Below are positions 39,526 through 47,340 of a stretch of 64,000 nt of DNA, piece by piece; the stretch's first letter is position 1, and each line of letters starts with the position of its first letter. Position numbers and translations under genes: made by a program. This DNA comes from F22 sp963675625. Lineage in GTDB: Bacteria > Bacteroidota > Bacteroidia > Bacteroidales > Bacteroidaceae. A model generated the notes under the pieces. That model was given only the letters and a program-made list of their open reading frames with translations. It was not told the DNA's origin and searched no databases. Where the stretch lies: the NCBI GenBank assembly GCA_963675625.1, contig OY776497.1:1116001-1180000 (forward strand). The letters run 5' to 3'.

Positions 39526-39600
39526 ATCAACCGTTTCGATATATGCATACAGACAAACTTATAATAACAATACAAGAGCTATACTATCGAAACGGTTGAT
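39526..39600. repeat. 16-bp perfect inverted repeat with 43-bp spacer, after the ars cluster
   Basis: ATCAACCGTTTCGATA (39526-39541) and its exact complement (39585-39600) flank 43 bp. The right arm is 22 bp beyond the arsP-like stop. On the minus strand the stem is followed by TTTATCC, so it may be a large-loop terminator for the ars operon. The spacer holds a minus-strand TAAGTTTG (39554-39561) that also fits the -7 consensus. Confidence 0.7.
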
Positions 39601-39621
39601 GATTCTTCTACCTGAGAAGTA

Positions 39622-40662
39622 TTATAAAATAGAATTAAAAAAATATCCAGAAAGAATGATACATAAAGTGATGATCCCAAAGAATACCCCTATTAACTTC
39701 CATGTCATCACTTTTTTCAGAAGTGTGGCTTCTGGTAAAGACAAGCCTACTACAGCCATCATAAAGGCAATAGCAGTTCCAAGAGGCACCCCCTTGGCCA
39801 CAAAAACTTGCACAACAGGCACAATTCCAGCAGCATTGGCATACATAGGTACAGCCAAAATAACAGCGAGAGGCACAGCATACCATTTATCGGGAGATAG
39901 ATATTCTTGAAAGAACCCTTCTGGCACATAACCATGCATAGCTGCACCAACAGCAATACCTATAATGACATAAAGCAGCACTCCGCGTACGATATCCCAA
40001 GCATCCTGAACAATATAGGGTAAACGTTTTACAAAAGGCACAAACTCCACTTCGAATGTTGCACTCTCATCTTCCTGCTGTTTCTGTATTGCTCTCACCC
40101 AATCGCTAAGCCAACCTTCGAGCTTCATTTTACCCATAATAAAACCACCTAACATGCCCAACAACACGCCACTGATTACATAAATAAACGTTGCTTTCAC
40201 TCCAAAAGCACCCAAAAACATAGCCACAGCAACCTCATTAACCAAAGGTGAGGTAATCAAAAAAGAGAAAGTAACGCCCAGCGGAATCCCCCCTTTTACA
40301 AAACCAATAAACAAAGGAATAGACGAACAGCTACAAAATGGCGTGATTGCACCAAACCCTGAAGCAAACAAATACTGCAAGCCATAGAGTTTACGAGTCG
40401 TCAAATAATTACGCAGCTTCTCAATAGGGAAATAGGCATTAATAATACCCATGATAGAACTAATCAAGAAAAGCAATACAATGATTTTAGTCGTATCCAA
40501 GACGAAGAAGTGCAATGCTTGTCCCAAATGTGTTTCTGGAGACAATCCAAACACATCGTATATCAGCCAAGTGGCCAAGTCGTCAAATATATTCAGCCAA
40601 GAGTTCATCTTGGTCAGAAAGCCTGTCTTTGGTTCAGTTACAGCGGTTAATAGTGGTAACAT
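39622..40662 (-). CDS. ArsP-type permease (PF03773/DUF318 family)
   Basis: 346 aa, with eight to ten hydrophobic segments in two halves separated by a charged loop (about 185-215). The signature FCSCSSIPLFIGFVKGG is present in the first half, and VPMYANAAGIVPVVQ in the second. The family includes ArsP, an efflux permease for trivalent organoarsenicals such as methylarsenite and trivalent roxarsone. It is the last gene in an ars cluster, which supports that role. Membership is clear; the substrate is inferred from context. Alternatives in this family include other metal or thiol-bound cargo. Confidence 0.83.
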   Translation of the reverse strand: MLPLLTAVTEPKTGFLTKMNSWLNIFDDLATWLIYDVFGLSPETHLGQALHFFVLDTTKIIVLLFLISSIMGIINAYFPIEKLRNYLTTRKLYGLQYLFASGFGAITPFCSCSSIPLFIGFVKGGIPLGVTFSFLITSPLVNEVAVAMFLGAFGVKATFIYVISGVLLGMLGGFIMGKMKLEGWLSDWVRAIQKQQEDESATFEVEFVPFVKRLPYIVQDAWDIVRGVLLYVIIGIAVGAAMHGYVPEGFFQEYLSPDKWYAVPLAVILAVPMYANAAGIVPVVQVFVAKGVPLGTAIAFMMAVVGLSLPEATLLKKVMTWKLIGVFFGIITLCIILSGYFFNSIL

Positions 40663-40727
40663 GATGATCCTTTTTGAAAGATACTGCTGCCTTGGGGGCA
40701 GCCGCCCTTAAGTGATATGAAGAACGA

Positions 40728-41147
40728 TTACAATCCTTCTTCAGCAATAAATTGTGTGAAGCGAACTTTGATTTCATCACGTACACGACGGAACTCACTC
40801 TCGATAAACTCAGGAGTACCAGTTGCGTGAGATGGATCATCAAAACCAATATGCAAACGCTTGCCCACTTCACCTACGAATACTGGACAGTTTTCATTGG
40901 CACCACCACAAACTGTGATTACATAATCCCAAGCTTGAGCAATATACTCGTCAACATGGGTAGGGATTTCTTTGCTGATATCAATACCAAGTTCAGCCAT
41001 ATACTTAACAGCACCTGCATTGACAGCTGGAGCTGGAGCAGTGCCAGCTGAGTGCACTTCAAGATTGTCGGACAATTCTTTCAAGAATGCAGCAGTCATT
41101 TGACTACGGCAACTGTTTCCCGTACATAATACTAATACTCTTTTCAT
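40728..41147 (-). CDS. arsC: Arsenate reductase, thioredoxin-coupled (LMW-PTP fold)
   Basis: 139 aa. Reduces arsenate to arsenite using a cysteine relay. The P-loop is CTGNSCRS with Cys8 as nucleophile, and the relay pair is Cys80 and Cys87 in VCGGANENCP. This is the layout of S. aureus/B. subtilis ArsC (C10, C82, C89), and the length matches. It lies in the ars cluster between arsG (27-bp gap) and the permease (65-bp gap). Confidence 0.95.
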   Translation of the reverse strand: MKRVLVLCTGNSCRSQMTAAFLKELSDNLEVHSAGTAPAPAVNAGAVKYMAELGIDISKEIPTHVDEYIAQAWDYVITVCGGANENCPVFVGEVGKRLHIGFDDPSHATGTPEFIESEFRRVRDEIKVRFTQFIAEEGL

Positions 41148-41174
41148 CTTTGTTTCTATTTTATGGTGAAAAAA

Positions 41175-41888
41175 TTACTGGATGTAGTACAGGTACATAT
41201 AGTATGCACCCACTACCAAAAACAAGGCACCGACTAAGAGACGAAAGTACTTTTCAAAGACCTTCATCACATTGTAAAACTTGCCCAAGTTTTGTATACT
41301 AAAGGCTAGTATCCAAGCAACAACAATCACTGGGATTCCTGTCGCAATAGCAAATACAACTGGTAGGAGCAATCCCCCCGTTGCATCAGCAGACATCGGG
41401 ATAAGCATCCCAAAGTAAAAGAAGCCACTAGCTGGACAAAATGCCAAGGCAAATAGCATCCCAAGCAACAAAGCCCCTAGCCCACCTTGCTTAGCCAAGC
41501 CTTCTCCACCCGATTGCACTCCCAAGCTAGGGAGATTCAGCAGATTTCCGAACAACATAAATAGTCCAGCTATTAACAATGCAGGTCCTAAAATCTTATC
41601 TCCATATTCACTTACAGTTTGCTGAATATGAAAAATATTCGATCCAGCCCTCAACAACACAATCAATACGGCACCTAAAGCCGAGTAAGACACAACACGT
41701 CCTAGCGTATATAACAGCCCATTGACAAACACACGACGCCCTTGCTCAATATCTCGCCCAATAAAACCCACCGCGGTTACATTGGTTGCAAGAGGACAAG
41801 GGCTAATAGCCGTCAGCAATCCTAGTAGAAAAGCAGTAACAATAGGCAGCTCACTGCTATTCATCATCTCTTGTAGCCATTGTTCCAT
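41175..41888 (-). CDS. arsG: ArsG-like efflux permease (CcdA/DsbD fold)
   Basis: 237 aa, with six or so hydrophobic segments. The conserved motif GLLTAISPCPLATNVTAVGFIG at the start holds the CcdA-type proline-cysteine. ArsG is the permease of the ArsEFG system, which confers resistance to trivalent aromatic arsenicals (roxarsone, nitarsone) in Shewanella. The ATG at 41888 is chosen over an upstream TTG; it starts seven bases after the arsF stop, so the two are translationally close. It could also be annotated as a generic CcdA protein, but the context favours ArsG. Confidence 0.82.
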   Translation of the reverse strand: MEQWLQEMMNSSELPIVTAFLLGLLTAISPCPLATNVTAVGFIGRDIEQGRRVFVNGLLYTLGRVVSYSALGAVLIVLLRAGSNIFHIQQTVSEYGDKILGPALLIAGLFMLFGNLLNLPSLGVQSGGEGLAKQGGLGALLLGMLFALAFCPASGFFYFGMLIPMSADATGGLLLPVVFAIATGIPVIVVAWILAFSIQNLGKFYNVMKVFEKYFRLLVGALFLVVGAYYMYLYYIQ

Positions 41889-41895
41889 GCTGCCC

Positions 41896-42432
41896 TTATT
41901 TAGCAGATGCAACTAAGCTCAAATCCACCTTCCCTGTTTTCAAAGCACCATCTAGCATGGCAGCAACACCAGCCTTGAAGACTTCTGGTTGACGACGAGA
42001 AGTAGAGAAGGCAAATCTTGTAGCATTGCCTGCATTCACTTGATCACCTTGTTTATTTAACAGAATCAAACTTGAAAAAGAAACTTGAAACTGTGTAGCC
42101 AAACTCTTACCAGGCTCTTTTGAATAGTCAATCACATGAACGTATAGCTTTTTATCGGCCAGTTGTTGTGCATAGTGAGACTTGATTAGATCCTGTATAT
42201 TCTTCTCGATGCTCATACATGTAGGACAGCGCTTAGCACCATGAAAATAAAACACATGCAAGCCATCCTCGAGATCAACGCCAGTGGTTTGTTCACTTTC
42301 GCATGATGCTCCTGAGCATCCACAAGATATCTTTTCTTCTACCACCTGGTTTGCTTTATCTGCTTGCTTTGCTTTTGCACCACAAGATACCAACATCGCA
42401 ATAGCAGCAATCGCAAGAATTCCTTTTCTCAT
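41896..42432 (-). CDS. arsF: ArsF-like cysteine-rich lipoprotein
   Basis: 178 aa. The lipobox LVSC puts the lipidated Cys at residue 17, so it would be exported and anchored. Cysteines are C37, C39 and C44 (SCGCSGASC) and a redox-type CPTC (C69, C72) in a thioredoxin-like domain (GLHVFYFHGAKRCPTCMS). This matches ArsF of the ArsEFG set, whose exact role is not settled. Loss of the lipobox or CxxC would speak against it; both are intact. Cotranscribed with arsE (32-bp gap). Confidence 0.83.
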   Translation of the reverse strand: MRKGILAIAAIAMLVSCGAKAKQADKANQVVEEKISCGCSGASCESEQTTGVDLEDGLHVFYFHGAKRCPTCMSIEKNIQDLIKSHYAQQLADKKLYVHVIDYSKEPGKSLATQFQVSFSSLILLNKQGDQVNAGNATRFAFSTSRRQPEVFKAGVAAMLDGALKTGKVDLSLVASAK

Positions 42433-42464
42433 AATGGTGATTTCGTTATTAGATTTTCGTTTGA

Positions 42465-42701
42465 TTACTTCAACAAGTCCTTCATTTCTGACAAGGACAA
42501 AGCCTTACCTGCCGACACAACTTTTTCATCTACAACTACAGCAGGAGTACGCATCACGTTGTATCCCATGATTTTAATCATGTCTTCTTCTTTTACAACA
42601 GTTGCATCAAGTCCCAATTCTTCTACTGCTTTTTCAGCAGTTGCTGTCAAAGCTTTACACTTTGCACAACCTGTACCTAAAATTTTAATTTCCATCTTCA
42701 T
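42465..42701 (-). CDS. arsE: ArsE-like small thioredoxin-fold protein
   Basis: 78 aa. A glutaredoxin/thioredoxin-like mini-protein with GCAKCK (Cys12, Cys15) as redox pair and the cis-Pro motif MRTPAVVVDEKVV. No signal peptide, so cytoplasmic. It is the size of ArsE. In the ArsEFG system it works together with ArsF and ArsG; also called redox-active disulfide protein 2 in generic annotation. It follows arsR (20-bp gap). Confidence 0.84.
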   Translation of the reverse strand: MKMEIKILGTGCAKCKALTATAEKAVEELGLDATVVKEEDMIKIMGYNVMRTPAVVVDEKVVSAGKALSLSEMKDLLK

Positions 42702-42721
42702 CTTATTTTATGAATTACATA

Positions 42722-43063
42722 TTATATATCTTCTTTATGACCACTACAACAAGATTGCTTGTTGCAGTCCACGAAGAAATTATCAAACAATTCACGCGCT
42801 TCTCTCCAAGCTGTGCAGTTGATACAATACTTCGTATTTTGTCCTTGAATCTCACCTTGAATCAGTCCAACCTTTTTCAATTCAGACAAATGCTGAGAGA
42901 CTGTAGCCTTTTGCAGAGGAAGCACATCTTCAATATCTCCAAAAAAGCAAGTTTCTTGACTTGCTAAGAAAAACATCACAGCTACTCGAGCAGGATGCGA
43001 CAAGGCCTTCGCATAACTAGCAATGCGCTCAGTACGCGCATCGTATTTCTTTATTTGTGACAT
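42722..43063 (-). CDS. arsR: ArsR-family metalloregulator
   Basis: 113 aa. The winged-helix DNA-binding domain is visible: ALSHPARVAVMFFLAS, and the recognition helix region PLQKATVSQHLSELKKVGLI. It lacks the common alpha-3 CVC arsenic site; instead cysteines sit near C39 and in the tail (CINC and CNKQSCC), suggesting an alternative arsenic-binding site. The frame can be read 33 codons farther upstream, but that would run through the promoter and operator; the ATG at 43063 is used. First gene of the ars cluster. Confidence 0.9.
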   Translation of the reverse strand: MSQIKKYDARTERIASYAKALSHPARVAVMFFLASQETCFFGDIEDVLPLQKATVSQHLSELKKVGLIQGEIQGQNTKYCINCTAWREARELFDNFFVDCNKQSCCSGHKEDI

Positions 43064-43105
43064 AATAAAACGCTTTATTAACTTGTTCTCTTGATTAATC
43101 GTTTG

Positions 43106-43163
43106 CAAATATACGAACAGTTCACAAACTACCCAAACTTTTGTTTGCCTTTTTACGAACAAT
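43106..43163 (-). promoter_or_regulatory. ars promoter with possible ArsR half-sites
   Basis: TTTG (43134-43137), 20 bp, TATATTTG (43106-43113) on the minus strand is a perfect Bacteroidetes promoter, giving a leader of about 35 nt. A plus-strand word TACGAACAGT lies between the two boxes (43112-43121) and recurs as TACGAACAAT upstream (43154-43163). These are candidate ArsR contacts. Confidence 0.7.
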
Positions 43164-43181
43164 CAACATCTTAATAAAAGA

Positions 43182-43220
43182 AATAGAGCGTATCAAAAGT
43201 TACATTTGATACGCCCTATT
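43182..43220 (-). terminator. Terminator of the PUL operon (GH2 end)
   Basis: Hairpin with GCGTATCAAA/TTTGATACGC core and outer AATAG/CTATT pairing. On the minus strand it is followed by TTTCTTTTATT. It separates the GH2 stop (43248) from the ars promoter. Confidence 0.82.
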
Positions 43221-43247
43221 TACATTCAGTACTACCTAATACACTAC

Positions 43248-45698
43248 CTAATACTTATACACTAATTTTCTATCCTTAAGCAATGGTGAAGTAAATACAA
43301 TCTCAACTTCTCCAGAGTCTTTAGTCAATTCAATGTATGCTTTCAAAGTTCCACGATATGCACGTTGATGATTATTTCTATAATTTAATCGTGCATCTTT
43401 AGCACCGCTTTCTAAGCCAACTAGTCGTGCTGCCCCTTTCACATGACATGTGATTTCTGGTTGAACAACCTCAACAACACGTCCTTCGGCATCTAGCACT
43501 CGAATGGGAAGTTGCAGCATGCTATGCTTACCTATTTGTTCGGGTGCGATGATAGAAGCGTCAATGATAGCTGGCTCGTCAGTTGTCTCAACAGCATCTT
43601 TAGCTACTGGCTGTCCATCTTTATAAGCTACGACTTCTAACTTACCTGCATGATAAGGCACTTCCCAACGTATGAGAGCTGTTGCATCATCATACTTTTT
43701 TCTTTCTCCGACAATCTGTCCATTCAGAAGCAGTTCTGCCTCATCACCATTAGTATATGTTACTACAGTAATTTTTTCTCCGTCTGTATAATTCCACAAA
43801 TGTGGCATGTAATATAGACTACGCTCTACATTAGGTGCATTGGATGGCATAGTGCCTACATAGGCAGTTGGCGTTTCTAACCACAATGCCCGACGAAAAT
43901 ATCCATTAGGCTTAATATTATCATCCTGTTCAATCAACCCTGTATCTAAACCTCGTGAAGGCCAACGTCCTGATTCACCAAGATAATCATAACCAGTCCA
44001 TATAAACTGACCAAAGATAAACTCTTTATCTCTTACAGCCTTCCATGAAGACAAGCCATCACCAGTTTCACTTCCATACAACACGCGTTTAGGATACTTT
44101 TTGTGATCCATATCGTAACGGTTCTCTGTATAATTATATCCCACAATGTCTAATGCCCCAGGATAAGTCGTTTCATTGGACATAACAGCTCCAGCCAATG
44201 CTGCAGTTGTAGGACGTGATGTATCATATTTTTTGACAACCGCTACCAAATTAGTAGCAATTTCACCTAAACGATCAGCATTTGGATGATCTTTTTTATA
44301 ACCACGCACATGAATCTGCACGGTACCACTTTCATCATCTAAAATCGGATGGCTATATGGATCATTTGGATAGTCCACCTCATTGCCAATACTCCACATT
44401 ATGATAGAAGGGTGATTTCTATCACGACGCACCATATCAGCCAAATCACGTTCACACCATTCACGGAAGAAGTGAGCGGACCCTTGGAATCCAGGAACAC
44501 CTACATTCCAACCAGAAATCCATTTTTTCTTAGGATATTCCCATTCATCGAAAGCCTCATCCATAACGACTAACCCTGTAGCATCACAAGCATCGTAAAC
44601 AGCTGTAGCTTGTGGATTATGGCTCATACGAATCGCATTGACTCCTATTGATTTCAGTTTTTTCATGCGCACTTTCCACACCTCTGCAGGCACAGCAGCC
44701 CCCAACGCACCCGCATCATGGTGTATACACACACCCTTCAGTTTGGTCCATTTTCCATTTAGAGCAAAACCTTTATTGCTATCATAGGTCAACTCGCGCA
44801 AACCAACTGTCGTTTTAGTTTGATCGACGAGTTTACCATTTCGATATACCTGCGTCTTTAATACATACAAGTATGGAGACTCTAAACTCCATCTATGTAT
44901 ATTCTTTAATCGAAGTGTTTGAGATGTTTTTTGTGTTGTGGCAGCATGCACTCCTGCTTGTGTTGTAGCTCTAGCTACTTCTTTTTCGTTTTTATCGTAT
45001 AACGATTGCACAATTCTAACCGTAGCATTGGCATCCATTTTATTGATAATCTCGGTATGCGTATGTACAACTGCAGAACGATTATTTAGTTTAGCATCAT
45101 AAGAGACACCCCACAAATCAATATGCACAGGTGCAGCAAATATCATTTTTACATCTCTGTAAATTCCAGAGCCTGTATACCAACGAGAGTCTGCATAATC
45201 ACTGTGATCCACTTTTACAGCAAGCACATTACGTCCGCCATAATTAATATAAGGAGTCAGGTCATACATAAAAGAGATGTAGCCATTTGGACGACGCCCT
45301 ACCCATTTACCATTAATAAAGACCTCACTGTTATTATAGACGCCTCCAAAATATACATAAACTCGTTCTCCTTTTTTAGATGCAGGGATATCTAAATTTC
45401 TACGATACCAACCAATACCTCCAGGCAAATACCCAGTACAACTAGCAAAGGCTGGACTAGCAGATTGTTCAACACTCCAATCATGTGGCACTGTAACTTG
45501 ATCCCATTTACTATGGTCCAAAAATTCAATACCACCATATTTTAAGTCTCCCAAATGGAAATACCATCCGTCGCGCAACAATTGCTGTTCGCCAAAACCT
45601 TGTGCAAACGTAGAAATGATAGAAGTGACCATTACTACAACAAGCATACAGATTTTCTGGTGCACACTTAAATACAATGATTTGTAATTATGTTTCAT
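43248..45698 (-). CDS. Glycoside hydrolase family 2, beta-galactosidase-like
   Basis: 816 aa with a signal peptide (to about residue 33, TFAQ). Sugar-binding, Ig-like and TIM-barrel GH2 domains are in order: GYLPGGIGWYRR, GVYNNSEVFINGK, GFALNGKWTKLKGVCIHHD. The acid/base is Glu440 in MWSIGNEVDYP and the nucleophile Glu544 in LYGSETGDG. A long C-terminal beta region (about 600-816) follows. Last gene of the PUL operon; predicted periplasmic exo-enzyme that trims imported oligosaccharides. The ATG at 45698 is preferred over a TTG two codons upstream. Beta-galactosidase is the most likely activity; other GH2 activities (beta-glucuronidase, beta-mannosidase) are possible. Confidence 0.88.
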   Translation of the reverse strand: MKHNYKSLYLSVHQKICMLVVVMVTSIISTFAQGFGEQQLLRDGWYFHLGDLKYGGIEFLDHSKWDQVTVPHDWSVEQSASPAFASCTGYLPGGIGWYRRNLDIPASKKGERVYVYFGGVYNNSEVFINGKWVGRRPNGYISFMYDLTPYINYGGRNVLAVKVDHSDYADSRWYTGSGIYRDVKMIFAAPVHIDLWGVSYDAKLNNRSAVVHTHTEIINKMDANATVRIVQSLYDKNEKEVARATTQAGVHAATTQKTSQTLRLKNIHRWSLESPYLYVLKTQVYRNGKLVDQTKTTVGLRELTYDSNKGFALNGKWTKLKGVCIHHDAGALGAAVPAEVWKVRMKKLKSIGVNAIRMSHNPQATAVYDACDATGLVVMDEAFDEWEYPKKKWISGWNVGVPGFQGSAHFFREWCERDLADMVRRDRNHPSIIMWSIGNEVDYPNDPYSHPILDDESGTVQIHVRGYKKDHPNADRLGEIATNLVAVVKKYDTSRPTTAALAGAVMSNETTYPGALDIVGYNYTENRYDMDHKKYPKRVLYGSETGDGLSSWKAVRDKEFIFGQFIWTGYDYLGESGRWPSRGLDTGLIEQDDNIKPNGYFRRALWLETPTAYVGTMPSNAPNVERSLYYMPHLWNYTDGEKITVVTYTNGDEAELLLNGQIVGERKKYDDATALIRWEVPYHAGKLEVVAYKDGQPVAKDAVETTDEPAIIDASIIAPEQIGKHSMLQLPIRVLDAEGRVVEVVQPEITCHVKGAARLVGLESGAKDARLNYRNNHQRAYRGTLKAYIELTKDSGEVEIVFTSPLLKDRKLVYKY

Positions 45699-45746
45699 AT
45701 TCAATCTATTTTCTTGTTCTTATCGTATTCTCATCAAACAATAAGA

Positions 45747-47339
45747 TTACTTACTTAATACAAAAGTAGTTACAGAATGTGCTGGTACTTCGATAGCATC
45801 CAAACTAGATTTATCTTCTTGCAAATCACTTGTTTCACTTGTAACATATCGCGTTATTGTTGTAGCCTTAAAGCCATTTATTTGGGGCACAAAAACTTTC
45901 TTGATCTTGTTGTAGTTTGTTAAGACAACAACCAACTTATTTTGATCTGGTGAAATAAATGCAGATCCAAACAAGTCACGGTCTATTCCACTACTTATAT
46001 CCACACGAGTATATCCAGGGCGTACAAAAAGGCTATAATTTCCAAGTGCCCATAATGTTTTTCGTGCCGCATATGTACCACTGTTAGAGATATCTCCATC
46101 GACACCACCAGATGGAACAAGTGAGATCAATAAGAAACGATCTTTATGGCCCCAGCGTTCTACATCCATAGCAGTCCAGAAAGACCAAGAACTAACATGT
46201 GCAGTGACGATATCATGATACATCACTTGTGTCATATACATAGCAATATCCATGTAGCTTGCCTTATCATAATCAACAAAATGACTGTCATCATAGCCAT
46301 CACCCAGCATACTCCATTCTGTCTGATACGTTTTCAAATTTCTAGCGCTAGCAGCAGTCCAAAAATTTGTTCTTGTATTTAGCAACGAGCTCCAATTTGA
46401 ATCATTCCAATATGCATGTCCACCAATTATATTGGGTACATGAGATAAATTGCCAATATAATTGGCTGAATTTGCATCAAAAAAGTCAGCTATTACATTG
46501 CTTCTATTTTGGTCACCTTTATTCTCATATAAATACTCGTAACTTGCTGCTTCCGACAATAAAATTTTAGTATTCAAAGATTCATTACTCAACGCAGAGT
46601 CCAATTCTCTAGTTAAAGAAGCCACTTGAGCATTTGTCCAACCAGAACCTTCTTGTCCTCCATCAGCCCAATTATATTGAGGCTCATTCACGGGACTAAT
46701 AAAATCAATTGGAATACCTAATTCTTCATAATGCTTAGCCACAGTTGCCATATATTGTGCAAAATCATCATATTTATCTGATTGCAAGTTGGCATTAGCT
46801 CCTTGACTTGAATAGCCTTTACCATTTAGGGTGTACCATACAGGAGCAGAGTTACTAAATAACACGAAAGACTCACACCCTTTAGCTTTAGCTTGTTGCA
46901 TAAAATACTGTTGACCAGCAGCTTGTGTCCAATCATATGACCCATCCTCCTTCAAGAAGCATTCAGCTCTGCGACTCTTATCGCTAATACCACTATTATC
47001 TCCTTGATTAGCAGAACCAGCTCCTAGGTTACTACGCCACATGGACAATCCAATCCCTTTCGCATGCCCACCTTCAATGTCTTGCGAAAAAAGTAAATCA
47101 GCTATTGAAGCACGTTTCGATTCGTCCCAATCACGTCCAACATAATTGCCTGACCAACAATCAGAGGCTCCAAAGCCTTCCATTGTTTGATAGGTTTTAT
47201 CGACATCAACAACAAGTGCCACTCCATCATCTGTGGTGTTTTTTTGTCCATTTGGCAATGGGAGGTCCACCCCTCTACTACATGCAGAGCATGCCGTACA
47301 AAAAGCTAATAGACTAAATGTATAAATAGTATTTTTCAT
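45747..47339 (-). CDS. GH30 lipoprotein, probable endo-beta-1,6-galactanase
   Basis: 530 aa. A lipoprotein signal (Cys-rich FCTACSACS, about 13-21) indicates surface anchoring. The GH30 TIM barrel starts at TMEGFGASDCWSG. Glu219 in SPVNEPQYNW is the acid/base and Glu341 in YQTEWSML the nucleophile; a C-terminal beta-sandwich ends the protein. The pattern FSNSAPVWYTLNGKGYSS with VNEPQYNW reminds me of the GH30 group that includes endo-beta-1,6-galactanases. Beta-1,6-glucanase remains a serious alternative. Its stop and the susD start are adjacent in the operon (one base between the genes). Confidence 0.82.
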   Translation of the reverse strand: MKNTIYTFSLLAFCTACSACSRGVDLPLPNGQKNTTDDGVALVVDVDKTYQTMEGFGASDCWSGNYVGRDWDESKRASIADLLFSQDIEGGHAKGIGLSMWRSNLGAGSANQGDNSGISDKSRRAECFLKEDGSYDWTQAAGQQYFMQQAKAKGCESFVLFSNSAPVWYTLNGKGYSSQGANANLQSDKYDDFAQYMATVAKHYEELGIPIDFISPVNEPQYNWADGGQEGSGWTNAQVASLTRELDSALSNESLNTKILLSEAASYEYLYENKGDQNRSNVIADFFDANSANYIGNLSHVPNIIGGHAYWNDSNWSSLLNTRTNFWTAASARNLKTYQTEWSMLGDGYDDSHFVDYDKASYMDIAMYMTQVMYHDIVTAHVSSWSFWTAMDVERWGHKDRFLLISLVPSGGVDGDISNSGTYAARKTLWALGNYSLFVRPGYTRVDISSGIDRDLFGSAFISPDQNKLVVVLTNYNKIKKVFVPQINGFKATTITRYVTSETSDLQEDKSSLDAIEVPAHSVTTFVLSK

Positions 47340-47340
47340 C

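Noticed and set aside
43064..43162. 33-codon N-terminal extension of ArsR
   Set aside because: It would run across the ars -33/-7 promoter and the putative operator; ArsR proteins normally start where the ATG at 43063 does.
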